A DNA stretch of 64,000 bases from Clostridiales bacterium (GTDB lineage: Bacteria; Bacillota; Clostridia; Lachnospirales; Cellulosilyticaceae): assembly GCA_019418225.1 (NCBI GenBank), contig DYCF01000008.1, positions 63,749 through 127,748 on the forward strand, read 5' to 3'. Of the stretch, positions 8,617 through 18,093 are shown piece by piece (the first letter of the stretch is position 1; each line of letters opens with the position of its first letter). Below the pieces are notes generated by a model. The model was not told where the DNA came from. It worked only from the letters and a program-made list of their open reading frames with translations, and did no database searches. Both the position numbers and the translations under genes were made by a program.

Positions 8617-11294
8617 TTAATATGAACCTCCTCCGCTTTTAAGGTAAATCGAAAAATAGTACCTTTAGGTTTATTATCTAACACATAAATTTCACCACCA
8701 TGCGCATTGACTATAGACTTGCATAGTGCAAGCCCTAAACCCATGCCTCTTCTGCCATCTGCCACTTGATTATTAACAGTATAAAACATATTAAATATCT
8801 CACGTTTCTGATCATCTACTATACCCTCGCCGCTATCTGCCACATCTATTTGAATAGTACGTCCTATTTTTCGTGTACTTATCTTGATTTGGGAGCCCCT
8901 TTCTGTATATTTAATGGCATTATCCAGTAAATTATTGATGACCTGTATAATAAGCTTAGCATCCATATTTGCCATGAGCATATCATCGTCTTCCTCTACT
9001 ATAATCTCATGCCCTACACTGCGCCTATCCACATATTTTAAGCTTTCTGTAATCACATCATCAATAAGCTCTGGTTGCAGATTTAATTTCATAACACCAT
9101 TTTCAATACGCGTTACTGACAATAAATTTTCAACTAAATTAATAAGCCAAATAGAATCATCGTAAATATCTTCATAGATGCGATTCTTTTGTTCCTGCGA
9201 TATTTTATCTTCATTATTCATTAGCATACCTGCATTGCCAGAAATACTTGTAAGTGGGGTCCTTAAGTCATGGGAAATTGACCGCAATAAATTAGCACGT
9301 AGCTGTTCTTGCTCTAACTTAATGGCTACTTTCCTTTCTCTATAAATTAACTCTCCCTTCTCGAAAGCAAGTGCTCCTTCATTTAACATGGCACACATAA
9401 TACCTTCTTCAAAAGCTGGAATCTTGCCCTTCTTCATCTCAATCCCTACTACACCAAATACTTTTTCTCCATTACGTATACTAAGATATAAATATTTAGA
9501 ACCTGGCAATGTAGTTGTTGTAGCACCTGCATGCTTATTATTTTTATAAGTCCACTGTGCTACTGCTAACTCTTCCTTTGGCAACCTATCTTTAGCCTCT
9601 GGCGCCACTTTGTAGACTAATGGGATAGGATGCTCCTCTGGACTTCCTATGTAACAATAAATACTACGGTCTAACAGTTTTCCTAACTGATTAATCGTTG
9701 TTTCACCTATTTCTTTAAAATTATTAGCTTGCTGTAACTTTTGACTAGTTTCTAGTAATACCTCTGTACGATAAGCTTTTTTAGCTCCCTCTTTCGCAAT
9801 TAATTTTACCTTTTGAGTTAATGTAGAACTTACAAAAGCTGTAATAAGCATCACTACGAAGGTGATAATATAACCAGTGTCATCTACTGAAAATGTGTAA
9901 ATCGGTGCTGTGAAGAAAAAGTTAAAAGCACACACACTAATTATGCTAAAAATAATACTAGTTCCCCTATATCTAGTAAGCATCGATGTCATTAATACAC
10001 CTAAAATATAAATCAATATCAGATTTGCTTCTTTAAAATTATATCTGGCAAATAAACTGCATATGATGGTCGCAACTACTAGATTAGTTACTGCAATATA
10101 GCAGTCAGTTGTTATGCCCTCTCCTATAAATTTCAACTTTTTAGGTTTTACATATTTCTTATTAAAGGTATCTGGAATCAAAAAGATTTCTAGCTGTGGC
10201 ACTAGCTTAGTTAAACGTTCCGAAAAGCTTTCCTTTACGCCAAAGATACTCCTTTTTGTATATGTCCTTCCTAAAACAATTTTCGTAACCTTTGCAATCT
10301 TAGCATACTCTGCAATCTGCTGTACAATGTCATCACCATAAGAAATAATAACCTTTGCACCTAATTGTTCAACTAGCCTTGTGTTCTCTTGAAGCCTTGC
10401 TAAATCTTCCTTACTCATATAACTATATTCAGACGTCTCTACATAAATAGCTGTAAAATGTCCATGGAACGCTTTTGCCATCCTAGCTGCCTGCCTAATT
10501 ACCTTAGCATTAGACGGCGAAGACGATAAACACATCAAAATATGTTCCGAAGCCGCGCCCTCTCTTTCTACTCCCAGAGTTGCTACTTGCTCTTGATTGA
10601 CCCAATCTGCCATGCGTCTTAAGGCAATTTCACGAAGAGCAACTAAGTTCTGCATCGTAAAAAAGTTTTCTACTGCTTTTCCCACTCTATCCTGTCTATA
10701 GACTTTACCTTGTTTTAAACGTTCTATAAGTTCTTGGGGTTCAAGGTCTACCATTTCTATTTGCGTTGCCTTATCAAATACAAAATCTGGGATACGCTCT
10801 CTTACCGTTATGCCTGTAATGCCCGCTATCACATCATTTAAACTTTCAATATGCTGTACATTTACAGTGGTCCATACATCAATCCCTGCATTTAGTAATT
10901 CGTTAATATCTTCATAACGCTTTTCATGGCGACTCCCTTTAGCATTAGTATGAGCTAATTCATCTACTAAAATCACTTCAGGCATTCTCTCTAAAGCTAC
11001 ATCTATATCAAACTCTTTGACTGCAATATTATTTTCATTAATTATTTTAGGCTGAATGACTTCTAGTCCTTTTAATAACGCCATCGTCTCGGGCCTTGCA
11101 TGAGGCTCTATATAACCTACGACTACATCGATGCCCTGCTCCTTAATCAAATGCCCAGACGACAACATGGCATAGGTTTTTCCTATGCCAGCTGCGTAAC
11201 CAAAAAATATTTTAAATCTCCCTTTTTTACTTCTTGCTTGGTCATCTTCAATTTGCTTTAAAATAATATCTGGATTTCTATACAATTCTTCCAC
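8613..11294 (-). CDS. kdpD: KdpD, potassium-sensing histidine kinase
   Basis: A full-length (893-residue) sensor kinase. The N-terminal KdpD domain carries a Walker-A-like GYAAGIGKT (~32-40) and DELAHTN. A universal-stress-like domain follows (~250-370), then four membrane helices (DUF4118, ~400-500), a GAF-like region and the kinase core: H-box SISHDLRTPLTS, N-box NNLLDNAIKY, G-box DSGEGI and GMGLGLALC. It starts with GTG; AAAGGGAG lies ~9 bases upstream. It is 110 bp downstream of kdpC and overlaps kdpE, the usual Firmicute order. Confidence 0.96.
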   Translation of the reverse strand: MEELYRNPDIILKQIEDDQARSKKGRFKIFFGYAAGIGKTYAMLSSGHLIKEQGIDVVVGYIEPHARPETMALLKGLEVIQPKIINENNIAVKEFDIDVALERMPEVILVDELAHTNAKGSRHEKRYEDINELLNAGIDVWTTVNVQHIESLNDVIAGITGITVRERIPDFVFDKATQIEMVDLEPQELIERLKQGKVYRQDRVGKAVENFFTMQNLVALREIALRRMADWVNQEQVATLGVEREGAASEHILMCLSSSPSNAKVIRQAARMAKAFHGHFTAIYVETSEYSYMSKEDLARLQENTRLVEQLGAKVIISYGDDIVQQIAEYAKIAKVTKIVLGRTYTKRSIFGVKESFSERLTKLVPQLEIFLIPDTFNKKYVKPKKLKFIGEGITTDCYIAVTNLVVATIICSLFARYNFKEANLILIYILGVLMTSMLTRYRGTSIIFSIISVCAFNFFFTAPIYTFSVDDTGYIITFVVMLITAFVSSTLTQKVKLIAKEGAKKAYRTEVLLETSQKLQQANNFKEIGETTINQLGKLLDRSIYCYIGSPEEHPIPLVYKVAPEAKDRLPKEELAVAQWTYKNNKHAGATTTTLPGSKYLYLSIRNGEKVFGVVGIEMKKGKIPAFEEGIMCAMLNEGALAFEKGELIYRERKVAIKLEQEQLRANLLRSISHDLRTPLTSISGNAGMLMNNEDKISQEQKNRIYEDIYDDSIWLINLVENLLSVTRIENGVMKLNLQPELIDDVITESLKYVDRRSVGHEIIVEEDDDMLMANMDAKLIIQVINNLLDNAIKYTERGSQIKISTRKIGRTIQIDVADSGEGIVDDQKREIFNMFYTVNNQVADGRRGMGLGLALCKSIVNAHGGEIYVLDNKPKGTIFRFTLKAEEVHIK

Positions 11295-11404
11295 TATATA
11301 TTCTCCCTTTAATTATTTTTAAAATCTTATTTATAAACTTTCTCTATATAAACAAATAAATTAACCCTCTTACATATTGATAATTTCCATTATTCTATCA
11401 CTTA

Positions 11405-12007
11405 TTATTTTAAAATACCATCCAACGCTAAATTTACTTCAAGTACATTTACAACCTCTTCTCCAAATATACCAAATAACTTATGATCAGTATATTTATC
11501 AATGATTTTCTGTACTTCTTCTTCACTCATACCTCTACTTTTCGCAATCCTTGGAATTTGATAATCAGCTGCATTTACACTGATTTGAGGGTCTAATCCA
11601 CTTCCTGAAACTGTTACGAGATCAACAGGTACCTCCTCTGACTTTGCATCTGGATTGGCTGCTTGAATTTTACTAACCCTTTCTGCTATTAAATCACCAT
11701 ATGCTTCACTAGCTGGTGTTAAGTTAGAAGGACCTGCATAATATAGAAGATTTTCATCTTCTTCAAGTGAAATAGGATTTGAAATCATTACCCTCCCCCA
11801 TAAATACTGATTACCTGTAAATTCTTGTGCTAATAGTTCACTACCATATCGCACGCCATCTACTTCTATGATGCTCCCATTTGCCTTATCTTTAAAGCAA
11901 ACTTGTGAAATTCCCGTTACAATGAGAGGGTAAATCACACCACATAGTAAACTAAAGATAAAAAAGATTAGAATCGTTTTTAGTAAAACGGATTTAATAA
12001 ATTTCAT
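11405..12007 (-). CDS. kdpC: KdpC, potassium-transporting ATPase subunit C
   Basis: Single-span subunit stabilising the KdpA-KdpB complex. 200 residues: an N-terminal membrane helix (~8-32) and an extracytoplasmic domain. ASEAYGDLIAERV and DLVTVSGSGLDPQIS are typical KdpC signatures, as is the C-terminal region with DHKLFGIFGEEVVNVLEVN. GGGGAGG precedes the ATG; kdpB ends 16 bp upstream. Confidence 0.96.
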   Translation of the reverse strand: MKFIKSVLLKTILIFFIFSLLCGVIYPLIVTGISQVCFKDKANGSIIEVDGVRYGSELLAQEFTGNQYLWGRVMISNPISLEEDENLLYYAGPSNLTPASEAYGDLIAERVSKIQAANPDAKSEEVPVDLVTVSGSGLDPQISVNAADYQIPRIAKSRGMSEEEVQKIIDKYTDHKLFGIFGEEVVNVLEVNLALDGILK

Positions 12008-12023
12008 TATAAAGGCCTCCCCA

Positions 12024-14066
12024 CTATACTAACCCAATAGCGACAATAAACATATCAATTAATTTTACAAAGATAAATGGTGTAATAATGCCACCTAAAC
12101 CATAAACTACAAGGTTCCATGATAAAAGTTTTCCTGATGATACTTCACGGTATTTCACACCTTTTAATGCCAATGGTATTAAAGCTACGATAATCAACGC
12201 ATTGTAAATAATCGCTGAGAATACTGCACTTTCTGCACTATGCAAATGCATGATATTAAGTGCATTAAGTTCTGGAAATATTGCCATAAATAATGCTGGA
12301 ATAATGGCAAAGTATTTTGCAAGGTCATTGGCAATACTAAATGTTGTAAGGCTACCTCTTGTCATAAGAAGCTGTTTACCTATTCTTACGATATCAATAA
12401 GTTTGGTTGGTGAAGAATCTAAATCTACCATATTTCCTGCTTCTTTAGCTGCTTGTGTCCCCGTGTTCATAGCTACTGCCACATCCGCTTGGGCTAAAGC
12501 TGGCGCATCATTGGTGCCATCACCTGTCATAGCAACTAAATGCCCTTGTGCTTGGAAATCACGTATCATTTGAAGTTTGCCTTCTGGTGTTGCTTCTGCT
12601 AAAAAGTCATCTACACCCGCTTCTGCTGCAATAGCCGCTGCTGTAAGTGGATTATCTCCAGTAATCATGATTGTCTTAATTCCCATACGTCTAAGGTCTT
12701 CAAATTTTTCTTTAACGCCTACTTTAATAATATCTTTAAGATAAATAACACCTAATATTTCATGATTCTTTGAAACAACTAGAGGTGTCCCACCTTTATT
12801 TGCAATGTTTGTCACAACACTTTCACATTCTTTGCTATAAGTTCCACCTGCTTGCATAATATATTTTTTCATAGCATCCGCTGCACCTTTACGAATTTCA
12901 CCCTCTTTTGAGTCTACACCACTCATTCTTGTGTTGGCTGTAAAAGGTACAAATTTAATATCTAACTCTTTTAAATTGCGTTCACGAATACCGAACTTCT
13001 CTTTAGCTAAAACAACGACACTTCTTCCTTCTGGTGTTTCATCTGCTAATGAAGCAAGTTGCGCTGCATCTGCAAGTTCTTTTACGCTGTGTCCATCTAC
13101 TGCAATAAATTCTGCTGCTTGACGATTTCCTAAAGTGATTGTACCCGTCTTATCAAGCATTAAGATATCTACATCACCAGCTGCCTCAATGGCTCTACCA
13201 CTCATAGCTAATACATTTGCTGCATTTAATCTGCTCATTCCAGCGATTCCAATAGCTGAAAGGAGTGCCCCTATTGTGGTAGGTGCTAAACATACAAGTA
13301 AAGCAATTAATGATGTAATAGAGGTAGGATTACTCATATCAAACTGTTTAGATAAAAATTCACTATATGCATATAAAGAAACGGTTACTAAGATAAAGAT
13401 AATGGTTAAAGCAATTAAGAAGATTTGTAGTGCAATTTCATTAGGGGTCTTCTTTCTAGAAGAACCTTCTACCATGGCAATCATTTTATCTAGGAAACTT
13501 TCACCCGCTTCACTTGTAACCTCTACTATAATCCAGTCAGATGTAACTAATGTTCCACCTGTTACAGCACTTCTATCACCACCGGCTTCTCTAATAACAG
13601 GGGCTGATTCACCTGTTATAGCACTTTCATCTACAGAAGCTGCCCCTTCGATTACTTCGCCATCAGCAGGTATTTGATCCCCTGCTTCTATTATCACAAC
13701 ATCACCTTTTTTTAATGTTGAAGATGCAACGATATCGTAGACACTTCTATCTTTTTTATCAACTAATTTCTTAGCTTCTACATCTTTCTTAGAAGCCCTT
13801 AGGGTATCTGCCTGTGCTTTACCGCGTCCTTCTGCTATAGCTTCTGCAAAATTTGCAAAAAGTACAGTGAACCATAAAACAATGGCAATACCAGCTATAT
13901 AAACTGATGGTGCATCCTTAATCCCAAATAACGATAAGACATATAGACCAGTTGTAATAATGGCACAAACATAAACTAAAAACATAACCGCATTACTAAT
14001 TTGAACTTTAGGTGATAACTTTAAGAATGAATCTTTTAGTGCACGCTTTATCATTTTATTATTCAT
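12024..14066 (-). CDS. kdpB: KdpB, P-type ATPase catalytic subunit
   Basis: The ATP-hydrolysing subunit of the high-affinity K+ pump. 680 residues, normal length. Visible: actuator-domain TGES (AITGESAPV), phosphorylation motif DKTGT (MLDKTGTITLGN), nucleotide-domain and hinge motifs (MITGDNPLTA, MTGDGTNDAPALAQADV) and several hydrophobic spans. No truncation or missing key residue. It lies 12 bp after kdpA and 16 bp before kdpC, clearly one operon. Confidence 0.97.
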   Translation of the reverse strand: MNNKMIKRALKDSFLKLSPKVQISNAVMFLVYVCAIITTGLYVLSLFGIKDAPSVYIAGIAIVLWFTVLFANFAEAIAEGRGKAQADTLRASKKDVEAKKLVDKKDRSVYDIVASSTLKKGDVVIIEAGDQIPADGEVIEGAASVDESAITGESAPVIREAGGDRSAVTGGTLVTSDWIIVEVTSEAGESFLDKMIAMVEGSSRKKTPNEIALQIFLIALTIIFILVTVSLYAYSEFLSKQFDMSNPTSITSLIALLVCLAPTTIGALLSAIGIAGMSRLNAANVLAMSGRAIEAAGDVDILMLDKTGTITLGNRQAAEFIAVDGHSVKELADAAQLASLADETPEGRSVVVLAKEKFGIRERNLKELDIKFVPFTANTRMSGVDSKEGEIRKGAADAMKKYIMQAGGTYSKECESVVTNIANKGGTPLVVSKNHEILGVIYLKDIIKVGVKEKFEDLRRMGIKTIMITGDNPLTAAAIAAEAGVDDFLAEATPEGKLQMIRDFQAQGHLVAMTGDGTNDAPALAQADVAVAMNTGTQAAKEAGNMVDLDSSPTKLIDIVRIGKQLLMTRGSLTTFSIANDLAKYFAIIPALFMAIFPELNALNIMHLHSAESAVFSAIIYNALIIVALIPLALKGVKYREVSSGKLLSWNLVVYGLGGIITPFIFVKLIDMFIVAIGLV

Positions 14067-14078
14067 TATTTATTCCCC

Positions 14079-15815
14079 CTAACCTATCATTTGTAGATGT
14101 TCTGCAATTGGTCCAAGTGCTAAAGCTGGGAAGAAGCTTAATGCACCAATAAGTAACACTACAAATATGAGTAAACCAATAAACATAGCATTTGATGTAG
14201 AAAGTGTTCCTGCTGTTGTCGCAATCTTTTTCTTGCCTACTAAACTACCTGCCATTGCTAATGTGGCAATCATCGGTACAAAACGAACCACCAACATACA
14301 AAGTGCTATTAAAATATTGAGGAATAATGTATCTGCTCCGAATCCCGCAAATGCTGACCCATTATTACCTGATGCAGAAGCAAAAGCATATAAGATTTCT
14401 GAAAGGCCATGTGCCCCTGAATTATTTAAACTATTTACGACATTAGGTATAGTTACTGCGATACCGCTACCTATTAAATTGGCTACTGGTGTTGCAAGAC
14501 ACATGATTACTGCCATTTTCATTTCAAAAGGCTCTATTTTCTTTTCTAGGTATTCAGGTGTTCGCCCTACCATTAGCCCTGCTATAAATACGGTAAGTAC
14601 TGCAAAGCCTATCATGCCATAAAGTCCACAGCCTACACCACCAAATACCACTTCACCTAACATCATTAGTAACATTAAAATCATGCCGCCAAGTGGTGTA
14701 TATGAATCGTGCATAGAGTTTACAGAACCATTAGATGCTGCCGTTGTAAATGCCGCCCATGTAACAGAAGAAGCTATACCGAATCTCGATTCTTTGCCTT
14801 CCATATTACCGCCTGCTTGCCCATCTGTATCTAATTCAACTGAATAATTATTTTCTAATTGTGGTGTTGCAGCCCTTTCACTCACAGCTACTCCTGTCAT
14901 AGCTGCCACTAACATAATCAGCATGGCTAAAAATATTGCCTTACCTTGCTTCATATCCTTAATATTTCTACCAAATGTGAAACATAATGCTGCGGGTATT
15001 AGTAAAATAGATATCATTTCAAGTAAATTTGATAACGGTGTAGGATTTTCAAATGGATGTGCTGAGTTAACACCGAAGAATCCCCCGCCATTAGTCCCTA
15101 ATTGTTTAATTGCAATCTGACTTGCTGCTGGTCCCATAGGTACCACTTCTTCTGTAATAACCGTGCCATCTTCTAAGATTACAGGTTCTACAAGTTGTAC
15201 TGTTTCATAGGATTTTAAATTTTGTACAACACCTTGTGATACAAGTACAAGTGAAAGAACAAGTGATAAGGGGATTAAGACATATAAAACGACTCTAGTT
15301 AAATCTACCCAGAAGCTTCCAATCCCCTTTTCTCTAGCACGAAGAAATCCCCTAATCAAAGCAAAAAGTACACAAATGCCAACACTTGCTGATACGAAAT
15401 TTTGTACCCCTAACCCTAACATCTGTGATAGATAAGATAACTGCATCTCACCACTATAAGCTTGCCAGTTCGTATTTGTAATGAAGCTTACTGCAGTATT
15501 AAAGGCTAAATGCCAGCTCATACCATCAACTTTCTCAGGATTTAAAGGTAGTACGCCTTGAAAAACAAGAATTAAAAATAATGCGACCAAGGACACAATG
15601 CTAAATACCCCTACACTCATTGCATACCTTTTCCAGTCCATATCCTCATTTTCATCCACATGTATAATCTTATAAATTAATCTTTCCACTGATCCTATGA
15701 TTTTAGTTAAAAATGTTTTTTCTCCATTCATAACCTTTCCTATATATTTGCCCAAAGGCATTGCAAGTAATATTAAAATTACCAAGTATAATACATACTG
15801 TATAACATCACTCAT
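14079..15815 (-). CDS. kdpA: KdpA, potassium-binding/channel subunit
   Basis: The K+-selective membrane subunit, descended from the K+ channel superfamily. Many hydrophobic segments; pore-like motifs are visible, for example NTNWQAYSGE, QLGTNGGGFFG, AASNGSVNSMHD and SASGNNGSAFAG, matching KdpA selectivity-filter regions. I start at ATG 15815 (MSDVIQYVL), 5 bases after AGGTGGAG. An in-frame GTG at 15824 overlaps the ribosome site and is unlikely. No KdpF-like hydrophobic peptide is seen upstream. Confidence 0.96.
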   Translation of the reverse strand: MSDVIQYVLYLVILILLAMPLGKYIGKVMNGEKTFLTKIIGSVERLIYKIIHVDENEDMDWKRYAMSVGVFSIVSLVALFLILVFQGVLPLNPEKVDGMSWHLAFNTAVSFITNTNWQAYSGEMQLSYLSQMLGLGVQNFVSASVGICVLFALIRGFLRAREKGIGSFWVDLTRVVLYVLIPLSLVLSLVLVSQGVVQNLKSYETVQLVEPVILEDGTVITEEVVPMGPAASQIAIKQLGTNGGGFFGVNSAHPFENPTPLSNLLEMISILLIPAALCFTFGRNIKDMKQGKAIFLAMLIMLVAAMTGVAVSERAATPQLENNYSVELDTDGQAGGNMEGKESRFGIASSVTWAAFTTAASNGSVNSMHDSYTPLGGMILMLLMMLGEVVFGGVGCGLYGMIGFAVLTVFIAGLMVGRTPEYLEKKIEPFEMKMAVIMCLATPVANLIGSGIAVTIPNVVNSLNNSGAHGLSEILYAFASASGNNGSAFAGFGADTLFLNILIALCMLVVRFVPMIATLAMAGSLVGKKKIATTAGTLSTSNAMFIGLLIFVVLLIGALSFFPALALGPIAEHLQMIG

Positions 15816-15827
15816 TTTCTCCACCTC

Positions 15828-15956
15828 TTATTTATTATTTTTCCTTGATTTTAAGGCTTTTTTCTCTGTCCCTTGCATGCAATCTCCTTCATCATAGGCT
15901 ACTGCACCTGTAGGATAAAAACTGCTATATAAATCTAAGTTGTGTCGCACAGGCAT
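15828..15956 (-). CDS. Possible 42-residue protein upstream of kdpA
   Basis: An ATG frame (begins MPVRHNLDLYSSFYPTGAV, ends KSRKNNK) stops 12 bp before the kdpA ATG. It is soluble and basic at the end, unlike the hydrophobic KdpF. A GGGGGG run is 12 bases before the ATG, rather far. It could be a leader peptide or chance. Confidence 0.3.
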   Translation of the reverse strand: MPVRHNLDLYSSFYPTGAVAYDEGDCMQGTEKKALKSRKNNK

Positions 15957-16015
15957 TCCATATCAGGTCCCCCCTCTTAATTTCTTTTACTCACCTAAAA
16001 TAAACTTGAAGTATT

Positions 16016-16075
16016 ATAGATTTCACATTTATAAATTTTAGTTATTCATAGTTTTTAGTTGGTTTCTCTATATCT
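16016..16075 (+). repeat. Dispersed double-hairpin repeat, copy A (internally deleted)
   Basis: Keeps the left part (TATAGATTTCACATTTATAAA, TTAGTTATTCATA) and right part (TTTTTAGTTGGTTTCTCTATAT) of the ~118-bp repeat found whole at 46919-47037. The middle is missing, consistent with deletion between the two internal TTTAGT copies. Confidence 0.75.
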
Positions 16076-16236
16076 TATCTGCGATTTATTTTATAGCATC
16101 TGAAATTAAAGTAGGATTAGAAAAATTTTATATCACATTAAATTTGCATTAAAATTAGAGGGCCTTTAACCCAAAAAGGAAAGGTTGCGAAACCACTGGG
16201 AGAATTCACCCCATTTAGTAGGACACATAATAATCA
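16076..16236. other. Non-coding stretch with small hairpins upstream of kdp
   Basis: No open frame. The plus strand contains GGTTGCGAAACC (a GNRA-type hairpin) next to GGGAGAATTCACCCC and GGGCCTTTAACCC. Local structure is plausible, but I could not match it to a known riboswitch. Confidence 0.3.
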
Positions 16237-16276
16237 AAAAAATAGACACGGTCTTTTTTTACCGTGTCTACTAAAA
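16237..16276 (-). terminator. Strong intrinsic terminator after the 16.3-kb gene remnant
   Basis: On the minus strand TAGACACGGT pairs with ACCGTGTCTA across a short A-rich loop and is followed by seven T. Confidence 0.85.
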
Positions 16277-16314
16277 AGGTAGCATTGTCAACTTTGTGAT
16301 ACCGCCTTCTTTTA

Positions 16315-16580
16315 TTATTTATTCGTTTCTGCTAATGTTGCATCGGTTTGGGCTTTTTCGAAGCCTACGATGACATAGCCAATGATATCATTTTCTAGCA
16401 GTAGCGTTTCAAGCCCTAACCTTGCATGATATACCTTTTCTTGTCAGCCTCATTAAGTAAGTATTATTTATATAAGTCCATACCAAAACTAGTTTTTAGT
16501 GGTTCTCCTTCTTCTAGCTGATAACTTCTTATCCCCCTCTCATCTCGCATAGCATGATAAAATTTAAAATATTGTGTCAT
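16315..16580 (-). pseudogene. Decayed small gene of unknown function
   Basis: ATG at 16580 (MTQYFKFYHAMRDERG...), preceded by AAGGGC, reads 38 codons to an in-frame TAA after GMDLYK. The next codons still look coding (YLLNEADKK). A frame change then gives ARLGLETLLLENDIIGYV... ending DATLAETNK at TAA 16315. At least one nonsense mutation and one frameshift therefore separate two halves of a ~85-residue protein. The intact terminator just after it supports a former gene. I do not recognise the family. Confidence 0.6.
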
Positions 16581-16696
16581 CTATTTTGCCCTTGATCATT
16601 TATAGGGCAGAAAAGTTTTTTAACCCTTCTACCCTATTTCAAATTTCTTATTCTATTTCAATTAGCACCTTAGGATACTATAAATTATTTTTTCAT

Positions 16697-16745
16697 ACTT
16701 ACTTATTTACTTACTTATTTACTTATTTACTTATTTACTTACTTG
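16697..16745. repeat. Tandem TTAC/TTAT tetranucleotide tract
   Basis: About twelve 4-bp units (ACTT/ATTT mix) run into the stop codon of the CLC gene. This is a slippage-prone simple repeat that could change the last codons of the protein. Confidence 0.8.
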
Positions 16746-17995
16746 CTATCCCCTTTATGCACCTGACCAGCAAAAATTTTGCTCTTTTCCTTTGGCAATT
16801 TATTTTTAGTCACTAAGTCATAAAAACCTGAGACAATATAACTTATAGTCATAACAATCATTATAGCTACCATTTCATCGCCGCCAAAATATTCTAGAGC
16901 TAAAGCAATAGAAGTAATCGGCAAGGAAGTTGCACCACAAAATACACCTACCATTCCTAAAGCTGCTGAAGATGCCAATGGCAATCTAATATATTTTGCT
17001 ACAGCACTACCTAATGCTGCCCCTACGAAGAATGTTGGATTTCCGCGACCGCCTTGAAAGACTGAACCTAATGCAATGGCTGTAAAAATAATTTTCCAAA
17101 TAGAATCCATAAGCGTAGCTGGCTTGTCAAAGGAATCTCTAATAAAGGTTTGGCCTAAACCATTGTAGTCATCTCCTACGATTAAAAATAAAGTAATCGT
17201 AATGACACCACCTATAAGTGCCTTTAAATAAGGACTTTTAGTTACTCTCTCATAAAGCTTACTACTATTATCAAGGGCTAAATTAAATAAAAATCCACCT
17301 ATCCCAAAGATAATGCCTGCAAGTACTAGCTTTAAAATAAGTAAAATGGTTAAATCATCTAGTGCTAACTTAGGAAAGTCTATACTTTTACTGCCTATCC
17401 AAGTACTAATTTCATTGGATATAACCGTTGTTAAAAATGCTGGAATAAGTGCCTGATAATGAAATCTTCCTTTTAAAACAAGTTCCATTCCTAATATCGC
17501 ACCTGCAAAGGGGACATCATAAATGACACCAAAAGCACTCCCTACGCCGCAGATTACTAACGTTCTTTGTTCATCATCATTAAGCTTAAGTTTCCTTGCA
17601 ATCCAGTCCCCTAAGGTACCACCCATAGCAATTGCTGATCCTTCCTTACCTGCACTACCACCAAAGAAAGTGGTTACTAATGAGCCTATGAATACAACGA
17701 AAGTCATATAAAAAGGAATATCTTTTGCCGCAGATTGTACCTCTGACTTTAACAAGTTTTCTCCTGAATAGGCATTTCGCTTAGTGTGAACATACATATA
17801 AGTAATGGCTAGACCTGCTAAGGGCAAAAAGTATATCAAATACTCATTGGCTTTACGGTATTTGTTAGCTGCCGTTAAAATTATATTATAGGCACCTACT
17901 ACAAGCCCTATAGGAATTGCCATCGCAATGCTTAAGATTACCCACCTTAAAATTTCTTTTATTAATTTATAATAGTCATTCTTGCTTTCTGCCAT
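16739..17995 (-). CDS. CLC-family chloride channel/transporter
   Basis: A ~418-residue CLC protein with ten or more hydrophobic segments. The selectivity/gate motif GSAGKEGSAIAMGGTLGD carries the gating Glu (GKEG). GGRGNPTFFVGAALGSA is the second pore motif and GVFCGATSLPITS the third. No CBS domains. I start at ATG 17995 (MAESKNDYY), with AAGGGG 8 bases upstream; the frame extends 13 codons further without a ribosome site. I cannot tell Cl-/H+ exchange, Cl- channel or F- export with certainty. Confidence 0.9.
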   Translation of the reverse strand: MAESKNDYYKLIKEILRWVILSIAMAIPIGLVVGAYNIILTAANKYRKANEYLIYFLPLAGLAITYMYVHTKRNAYSGENLLKSEVQSAAKDIPFYMTFVVFIGSLVTTFFGGSAGKEGSAIAMGGTLGDWIARKLKLNDDEQRTLVICGVGSAFGVIYDVPFAGAILGMELVLKGRFHYQALIPAFLTTVISNEISTWIGSKSIDFPKLALDDLTILLILKLVLAGIIFGIGGFLFNLALDNSSKLYERVTKSPYLKALIGGVITITLFLIVGDDYNGLGQTFIRDSFDKPATLMDSIWKIIFTAIALGSVFQGGRGNPTFFVGAALGSAVAKYIRLPLASSAALGMVGVFCGATSLPITSIALALEYFGGDEMVAIMIVMTISYIVSGFYDLVTKNKLPKEKSKIFAGQVHKGDSK

Positions 17996-18093
17996 CTTTA
18001 TACCCCTTATCCTTCTGACACTTTTATAAAGCATATTGTTTGCTTATATCAAAAAAATAATTCTTGAGCGATAGCTTTTAGCAGTTTTACATA

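Noticed and set aside
13135..13677. 180-codon plus-strand frame
   Set aside because: Antisense to conserved KdpB motifs; no ribosome site.
16150..16236. c-di-AMP (ydaO) riboswitch upstream of kdp
   Set aside because: Such switches control kdp in some bacilli, and fragments look similar (GGGGTGAAT, TTTTTGGGTTAA), but the order is wrong and the conserved 3' half is absent.
16690..16745. CRISPR-like array
   Set aside because: Units are 4 bp without spacers: a simple tandem repeat. No true CRISPR array seen in the window.
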